Source: Flaveria trinervia
Lineage: Eukaryota > Streptophyta > Magnoliopsida > Asterales > Asteraceae
Length of the DNA stretch: 64,000 bases
Assembly: GCA_025506515.1 (NCBI GenBank)
Contig: CM046443.1
Location: 45,263,126-45,327,125, forward strand
Reading direction: 5' to 3'
The notes below the pieces were generated by a model that ran no database searches, was not told the DNA's origin, and saw only the letters and a list, made by a program, of their open reading frames with translations. Position 1 is the stretch's first letter. Each line of letters starts with the position of its first letter. The position numbers and the translations under genes were made by a program. Of this stretch, positions 59,233 to 64,000 are shown one piece after another.

Positions 59233-59315
59233 AAATGTTCATAATGTTAAATTAACAGGTTAAAAGGGTTTAAATGTCAAATGGTCATAAAGTAAGGAAA
59301 ATGTCAAGTGTATGA

Positions 59316-59592
59316 CCCATTCACACGACTGGACCTTGAGTGTGGACCAATCATGTGAATGGACCATACTCATGCATCAAACAACCGAATGGACATGAGT
59401 ATGGACCATTCAACCGAATGACTTATACAAATGAGCCATTCGGTCGATTGAGAGTGGGCGAATGAACAAGTCGCGCGACTGAACTCTAGTCGGACGACTG
59501 AAGGTGAGTGACTGATCCAATCGCATGACTGAGGTCCATTCACCCGAATGAAATGAGAGAATGAGTCCAGTCATACGATTGACTTCCAATTT
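59316..59592. repeat. Small-palindrome array upstream of the D aORF promoter
   Basis: About ten 14-16-base units such as CATTCAACCGAATG, AGTCGCGCGACT, AGTCGGACGACT, AATCGCATGACT and CATTCACCCGAATG. Left and right arms tend to change together (ATTC with GAAT, AGTC with GACT). It is the same class as 51262-51500. Confidence 0.82.
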
Positions 59593-59594
59593 AG

Positions 59595-59603
59595 TATAAA
59601 TAG
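59595..59603 (+). promoter_or_regulatory. Candidate internal TATA box for the D aORF
   Basis: TATAAATAG lies in the context TTAGTATAAATAGAGGGGG, directly after the palindrome array and about 150 bases before the first aORF ATG (59746). It is at the same relative place as in B and C1. Confidence 0.55.
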
Positions 59604-59745
59604 AGGGGGAGTTGGTCGTAGAGACTCATCACTCCCAAATTAACCCTAATTCGCACGATTGTCGTTACTCTGCCAAATTTTCATTAGACCTTTCTATACC
59701 ACTAATTCTTGTGCACTGACGATTTCCACTGACTATACAGGTACA

Positions 59746-61560
59746 ATGCGGTTCAATCCAACCATCTCTCATTCAATTTGACTGCAAAATCAACAAGTTC
59801 GGTCCAAACCAAGAACCAAGACTTGTTTGACAAAATAACCCAATTAATTCAAGCAATCGACTGCAGGCACATCGGATGTCTCAGCTCCAGGAGCAACACG
59901 CCAAAAGGATTGAGGAGCTGGAGGCTGCAAACAAATCTCTGCAGCTAAAACTCAAAGGGTCCAAAGAAGAACCCTTAAAGATAGGAGAAGGTGATGGAGA
60001 TGACGATGCTGATGATGATAGTGATGATGATGATGATGGTGATGATCATGATGGTCATACTGATGTTAGTGATGATGATGATGACGACTCTTCAGCTGCA
60101 GGTGCCACATCAGCGAGCGAAAGAGGACCAAACATACTCAAGATCCGAGTGCCTCCTCATCCAACCCGGCAGCAGAGAGCGATGATCCAGGACAAGAGTA
60201 ATGCTTAGTGGTTTAGTGTTATTTAATATTTTGTATTTGGATTATGATGATATTAACGAAATACATGTTTATATGTAATGTAAATAGTTATGTTTTCGAT
60301 TATTATGGTTCTGTCTTGATTGTTAACTAATGATTGATATATTGAATGTTAAATCAAGCAGATCCAAATTATCAAAGGGATGAACATGATATTGCTCCCC
60401 TTCAACAGATCAAGACTCAACTAACCATGATTCTTGATCTGCAAGGGATTGTCAGAAGATCAGTGAGTTACACCCTGAAGAAGGGGAAATATTCATGATC
60501 TTACTGATGAGCACTAGCAGAAATGTTCAAACTCAATCCTGATGAGATTGTAAAAGATGCTCCAACTGTGCAAACAGAGAGTGACGATGAGCTTCAGGAT
60601 GTCGATGAGATTGAGATAGAAGATGTCACTGCTCAACACTATCCTGAGTACACTGACAAGGGGGAACTGCCATTCCCAATCTGGGAGACACTCTTGTCAG
60701 TGACACTTTTGAGACTCTGGACAGGATGGAGAAAGAGTCAGAAAAGGATAAAAAGAAGGCCCAAGCCTTAGACGCCGAAGTCAAAATCAAAAAGGCTGAA
60801 TGGGCAGCATGTTTTAAAGAAATCAAAGCCCAACGCAGAGCAACTACATCAACTGCCTACACTAAACTGTATAAGGTCAAGAAACATCAAAAGGTGGCAG
60901 GCAGGATCATAGCGTGGGCACATTTTGCAGACCTCAACGTTTACGCGGTTAAACGTGAGAAGGGAATAGAGTACTTCAGATTTTCACATGATCTAAAGAC
61001 TCTTCCAGGTTTTGAGCTCAACCAGTTAGCAAAGTTAAATTTGCTATATGCTGACCCTCGTAAGATGTCAGGCTAGTTTGAAGCTACTCAAAAGAGGGAG
61101 TACCATACTGGATGGGTCAACTTCAAACCTCAACAACCAATGAGGTACATCAGAAGATCTGAAGTTGATACCATAACTGGTAAACCTAGAGTAGTGTTGA
61201 AGTGGAGTCCACCACGTACAATGTCTAAGATCCCACTACATGAGATGCCACAGGACTTCACTCCACACTTCAAATGGTGGTACTACGATTGGAGAACGGG
61301 AGAGGCCGTAATAGTCTTGAACAGGAATGGCTCATGGAAACCATAAGGGTGTTTGACCCGATGTTGCTCACCAACTGTCAGCACAAGATGTTTATACTTT
61401 ATACAAGTGGCCGCTGTTCTATGACCCACAGGATATGTACAAGCTTTACAATTCCAGAAAGTGACAACACTCTGTTTTGCTTTTGAGATAAACACAAAGA
61501 GTCACCAAAGAAGCTAAGTACAAAAAGTTTGAGGAAATCATGAAAGATGTTAGACAATAG
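59746..61560 (+). pseudogene. aORF of element D (N-terminal domain missing)
   Basis: The first ATG is at 59746, but its frame closes after 11 codons; a neighbouring frame stays open for about 27 codons. The N-terminal domain of the B, C and E aORFs is absent. From 59876 a coiled coil (KRIEELEAANKSLQLKLK) leads to an Asp-rich run and a basic segment. A likely intron (60198-60361) follows. After it, coding-like pieces continue (DEHDIAPLQQIKTQL, MFKLNPDEIVKD). The C-terminal domain at 60726-61370 (IIAWAHFADLNVYAVKREKG, EYFRFSHDLKTLPGFEL, WWYYDWRTGEAVIVLNRNG) parallels element E. The stop at 61560 is 15 bases before the polypurine tract. Function is unknown. Confidence 0.65.
60198..60361 (+). other. 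Candidate intron in the D aORF (164 bp)
   Basis: A T-rich 164-bp stretch begins GTAATG and ends AAGCAG, with a TAACTAAT branch-point-like sequence about 35 bases upstream of the acceptor. Removing it joins the 59876 frame to about 45 more open, protein-like codons; without removal the frame stops at 60208. Prediction only. Confidence 0.45.
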
Positions 61561-61574
61561 ATAGATCTAGGTCC

Positions 61575-61585
61575 AAGGGGGAGTT
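61575..61585 (+). other. Polypurine tract of D
   Basis: AAGGGGGAGTT lies directly before the LTR start TGTTGATACAATATG at 61586. Confidence 0.75.
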
Positions 61586-61700
61586 TGTTGATACAATATG
61601 TACCTAGATCCTGATCTGAATGTAATATGTCTTACACGTGTGTAATTGTAAGTGTACGGGTACTTAATGAAATACAAATTTTGGTTGTGTTTATAATGTT
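61586..61700 (+). repeat. Start of D 3' LTR, truncated
   Basis: LTR-type start TGTTGATACAATATGTACC follows the polypurine tract. Further right the sequence reads better as a minus-strand leader belonging to G, so the LTR is cut somewhere around 61650-61750. The boundary is uncertain because no second copy exists here. Confidence 0.5.
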
Positions 61701-62259
61701 TAATATTTCATTAATGAGTTTTTTAACGCATATTGACTTTGATATAGAAATACCATTCTCATTGGATTTGCTAGTTTTGCTGCTAATTTCGGCAGCAGAT
61801 TCGCTAGCCAAAAGCTTGAAAATGCTTAGTTTCGTCGATAGTTTCGCACGAAACAAGCTTGAACTTTCGTTCAGATGTAACTTCAGTAGCAATTTCGCTT
61901 GATGATGGAACACAAGCACTATGGAACTTTTGTTCAAAGTCTATACTTTCGCTGGGATTCTCAAAACAACCACAAAGTGTAAAACACTTGTAGTTTTGCA
62001 GGATGAAGATGCTAGTTTCACCGGAGGAACACTAAATTCGCCCGATGAATCTAAATAGCTTTTTGAACATGAAATCAATCTGAAATCACCCAAATCTCAA
62101 TGAACTTGAGATCTGATGATTACCAAGGCTTTCCCAACCAAGAATAAACAAATTTCAATCAAATTCCATATCAAATCCACTGAAATTTGATTTGGAATTG
62201 ATGAACTTGTGATATTGAACTTCAACTATCATAAACCTCAAACAATCAAGAGCACAAAG
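61701..62259 (-). other. Leader region of minus-strand element G
   Basis: On the minus strand this follows the G primer site. It carries GCGAAA/TTTCGC-type words (61835-61880 and around 62030), including GTTTCGCACGAAAC, another small palindrome. No solid ORF is present; the open frame at 61937-61632 (minus) has no recognisable domain. Confidence 0.4.
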
Positions 62260-62271
62260 GCTCTGATACCA
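62260..62271 (-). other. tRNA-Met primer binding site of G
   Basis: The reverse complement of 62260-62271 reads TGGTATCAGAGC, followed by CTTTGTGCTCTTGATTG. It sits four bases from the LTR end. Confidence 0.75.
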
Positions 62272-62274
62272 TTT

Positions 62275-62810
62275 TGATTTTCCATTTGATCAAATTTCAG
62301 TACACTTGAGAGGTTGATTCGTTCAATAACAACAAACAACAAACACTATGACGAAGAAGAAAAACCCAAAAGCATTCAACATATAACAATCATGATCCAA
62401 TACAATAAAAAAAGATCTAGAACTCACCTCTTGCAACTTTCAAGTAAGACTTCTTCAAAGCCGAATGCTCAGTGTATTCAAACACCTAGACATTCCAACA
62501 CACACAACCGAACACACAAAAGCATATAAGCACATAACCGAGGATGAAAACCAACCAAAAACAAGCCAAAACACCAAAAACTAACCTCAAATATGCACTT
62601 CTCTTCTTCTTCACTCTAAAACCCAAAATTCAGCTTATTTCTCTCTCTAGAAAAATTGACAGAAAAAGGAGATGAATGGGTAGGCGGCCATGCCACCTTT
62701 TGTACAAAATATTATAATATTTTGTCCTTTGTACACTTTTAACCCCTCAACTTGGGTTTTCTTGATTTTCTTTCTTTTATTATCTTTTCTTATTCTTTTA
62801 AAATTTTTTT
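62275..62810 (-). repeat. Partial LTR of element G
   Basis: Minus-strand LTR ending ...GGAAAATCA at 62275 next to the primer site. It has an R/U5-like CT-rich part, a GGCGGCC segment near 62682 and a perfect 22-base AT palindrome at 62704-62725. The outer end is lost at the junction with A3 near 62810. Confidence 0.5.
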
Positions 62811-62818
62811 ACGTGTTA

Positions 62819-63082
62819 AACACTCCTTTGGCATAGATGTTTGGGACATAAAAATTTCAAAAACATGAATAGATTGGTCAAGGGAAACCATGTAATTGGT
62901 TTACCTCAAAAAGATTTTTTTTATTGACCACTGTTCATCTTGTCTCAAAATGAAACAACATAAGTCTTCCTACAAGCCAAAGCTTGTGAACCCAAACAGT
63001 TCTCCATTGAAGTTATTTCACATGGATTTTTTTAGACTAACTCATGTCATGAGCATTGGAAACAAACAATATTGTTGGTTAT
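62819..63082 (+). pseudogene. A-type pol fragment A3 (pre-integrase/integrase start)
   Basis: This matches 44525-44795 of A2: the FGIDVWDI-type frame of the LWHRRLGH segment, KNMNRLVKGNHVIGLPQKDFF, CLKMKQHKSSYKPKL and HVMSIGNKQYC. It is frameshifted and cut by the F LTR at 63083. No other part of this copy is in the window. Confidence 0.8.
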
Positions 63083-63885
63083 TGTAAGGAATACATGTTA
63101 AGGCTGATACAACTCAAACACTTCAAATCTCGTGCATGCTGCACAAGTACATTGAAGAAAAATGCTTTGGAAGTTTCACACATGCAACAGAAGTATTTTA
63201 AGTGTGAAATCTTCAGAAGCCAAGACCAATATCTTCCGAAGCCAAAGATGAAGTCTTTCGAAGCTTCAGAGACAAAGTCTTCCGAAGCCAACATTTAAAG
63301 ACAGATTTCTTTCAAAGACTTTTAGCGTACATGCTTTATCTGATGTACTTTACATAAAGATGGACCCCCTTTCCACTACAACTCTGTAAAGTCACCAACT
63401 TGCATGAGTTGGTGAAAAAGTCCATGCTTTAAGTAACTGCACACTGAGGTCTATAGTCTGTAACTTTCTACTTCATGTACTTTATCCTTTTTGTAATATA
63501 TTAGGATGTGAGCTATAGCATGTCATAGTCACAAGTCAAAAGGCAATCTGCCTTTTGACTATACAATTGATTTTGTTTTGTGTCTAGTCAATTGTATCGA
63601 GCTAGCCTTCAAAGTATGGCCAACTGTAGGATGTAGTACATGTTTCTCTAGTACTTGTAACTTTTCTTTATGCTTTGTAACACTTGTAATAGAACTTGAG
63701 AAGGCAATATACTACAATCTTGAAAACCATCTCCTTGTGTATTTTGCTATCTTGTTTTGTCTCTTATTTGCTTGTGTTCTTTGTATAATCTCTTATGGTT
63801 AATCCAGTCTCACTGTTTGATCAGTTAAGTTAACCTCCTCTTTCTGTTGTTGTGTTGTAAGTGACCACCCTTCACCGGTCCTGCA
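63083..63885 (+). repeat. 5' LTR of element F
   Basis: About 803 bp, starting TGTAAGGAATAC and ending GGTCCTGCA right before a primer site. CTTCCGAAG words lie at 63220-63295, as in family C. A TCACCAACT(TGCATG)AGTTGGTGA stem lies at 63392-63415, matching a shorter stem in the C LTRs. The insertion cuts A3 integrase after GTTAT; the partner target duplication lies beyond the window. Confidence 0.8.
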
Positions 63886-63886
63886 T

Positions 63887-63898
63887 TGGTATCAGAGC
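63887..63898 (+). other. tRNA-Met primer binding site of F
   Basis: TGGTATCAGAGC lies one base after the LTR end, followed by ATTCTAGGCTCTTGC. Confidence 0.88.
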
Positions 63899-63968
63899 AT
63901 TCTAGGCTCTTGCTATAAGATCTCACCATCTTTAGATTCCTCACACACACAAATACTAAACTTTTCAA

Positions 63969-64000
63969 ATGGCAACCATTTCTAAGACTGATATGGAAAC
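63969..64000 (+). CDS. gag: Gag start of element F, cut by window end
   Basis: First ATG after the F leader, about 70 bases past the primer site, in the context TTCAAATGGCAACC. Eleven residues (MATISKTDMET) are visible. Gag is inferred from position only. Confidence 0.5.
   Translation, partial: MATISKTDME

Larger units (their letters stand above)
51035..61700 (+). mobile_element. Copia-type element D, lacking its 5' LTR
   Basis: A primer site (51044) directly follows truncated C LTR sequence. Then come a leader with small palindromes, gag-pol (51532-57731), a 2-kb spacer with hairpins and a TATA box, an aORF (59746-61560), a polypurine tract and the start of a 3' LTR (61586). It is a distinct lineage from A/E and B by protein sequence. 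The protease and RT active sites are both altered and many stops are present. The right end is obscured by element G. Confidence 0.82.

Noticed and set aside
59991..60185. Met-rich ORF with long Met/Asp-like runs
   Set aside because: It is a shifted frame of the GAT-rich stretch that encodes the Asp run of the D aORF.
61632..61937. 101-codon minus-strand Ser-rich ORF
   Set aside because: It lies in a leader region with repeated GCGAAA words; no domain and length expected by chance.

Overview
This window looks like a repeat-dense, probably heterochromatic stretch of a plant nuclear genome. It consists almost entirely of Ty1/Copia-type LTR retrotransposons inserted into, deleted within and fused to one another. 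Supporting evidence: methionine-tRNA primer sites (TGGTATCAGAGC) beside LTR ends; polyproteins in Copia order (Gag with CCHC knuckle, DSG protease, HHCC/DDE integrase, YVDD reverse transcriptase, RNase H); and a long additional ORF (aORF) after pol, as in the large SIRE/Maximus-like plant Copia elements. A eudicot, perhaps an asterid, is my guess. I see no convincing host gene, tRNA, rRNA or CRISPR array. A 100-N gap at 38695-38794 shows this is a draft scaffold. Many single-base frameshifts, and LTR pairs differing mainly by single-base indels, suggest residual sequencing error in places. Family letters below are mine.

Layout: 1-6687, minus element C1 (5' LTR, primer site, internal deletion, RT/RNase H, spacer, aORF running off the left edge). 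About 7300-31569, minus element E (3' LTR, aORF, spacer, pol, gag), split by element B at 16619-28803. B is the best preserved: two near-identical LTRs, gag-pol, a spacer with its own TATA box, a long aORF and a polypurine tract. 31570-34142, plus-strand LTR and gag of A1, fused to aORF and 3' LTR of C2 (34143-38694). After the gap, C3 aORF (38795-39903 and 49311-50397) is split by element A2 (39904-49310) and followed by a truncated C LTR (50422-51034). 51035-about 61700, element D, which has lost its 5' LTR but keeps gag-pol, spacer, aORF and 3' LTR start. 61700-62810, minus-strand LTR, primer site and leader of G. 62819-63082, an A-like pol scrap (A3). 63083-64000, 5' LTR, primer site and Gag start of F.

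Most striking pattern: each family carries its own short word in inverted-repeat arrays (A: CCGCATT/AATGCGG; B: TCAGTAGTT/AACTACTGA; C and F: CTTCCGAAG/CTTCGGAAG; D: AGTCGnnCGACT and GGTCACGTCTGAGGTGACC; E: CTTCCGTAG/CTACGGAAG). Where both places survive, the word occurs in the LTR and again in the spacer 3' of pol. In B, C1 and D that spacer ends in a TATA-like box upstream of the aORF. A reasonable hypothesis is that the aORF is expressed from its own internal promoter, marked by the same family-specific structure as the LTR. In D some hairpins keep pairing through paired base changes.
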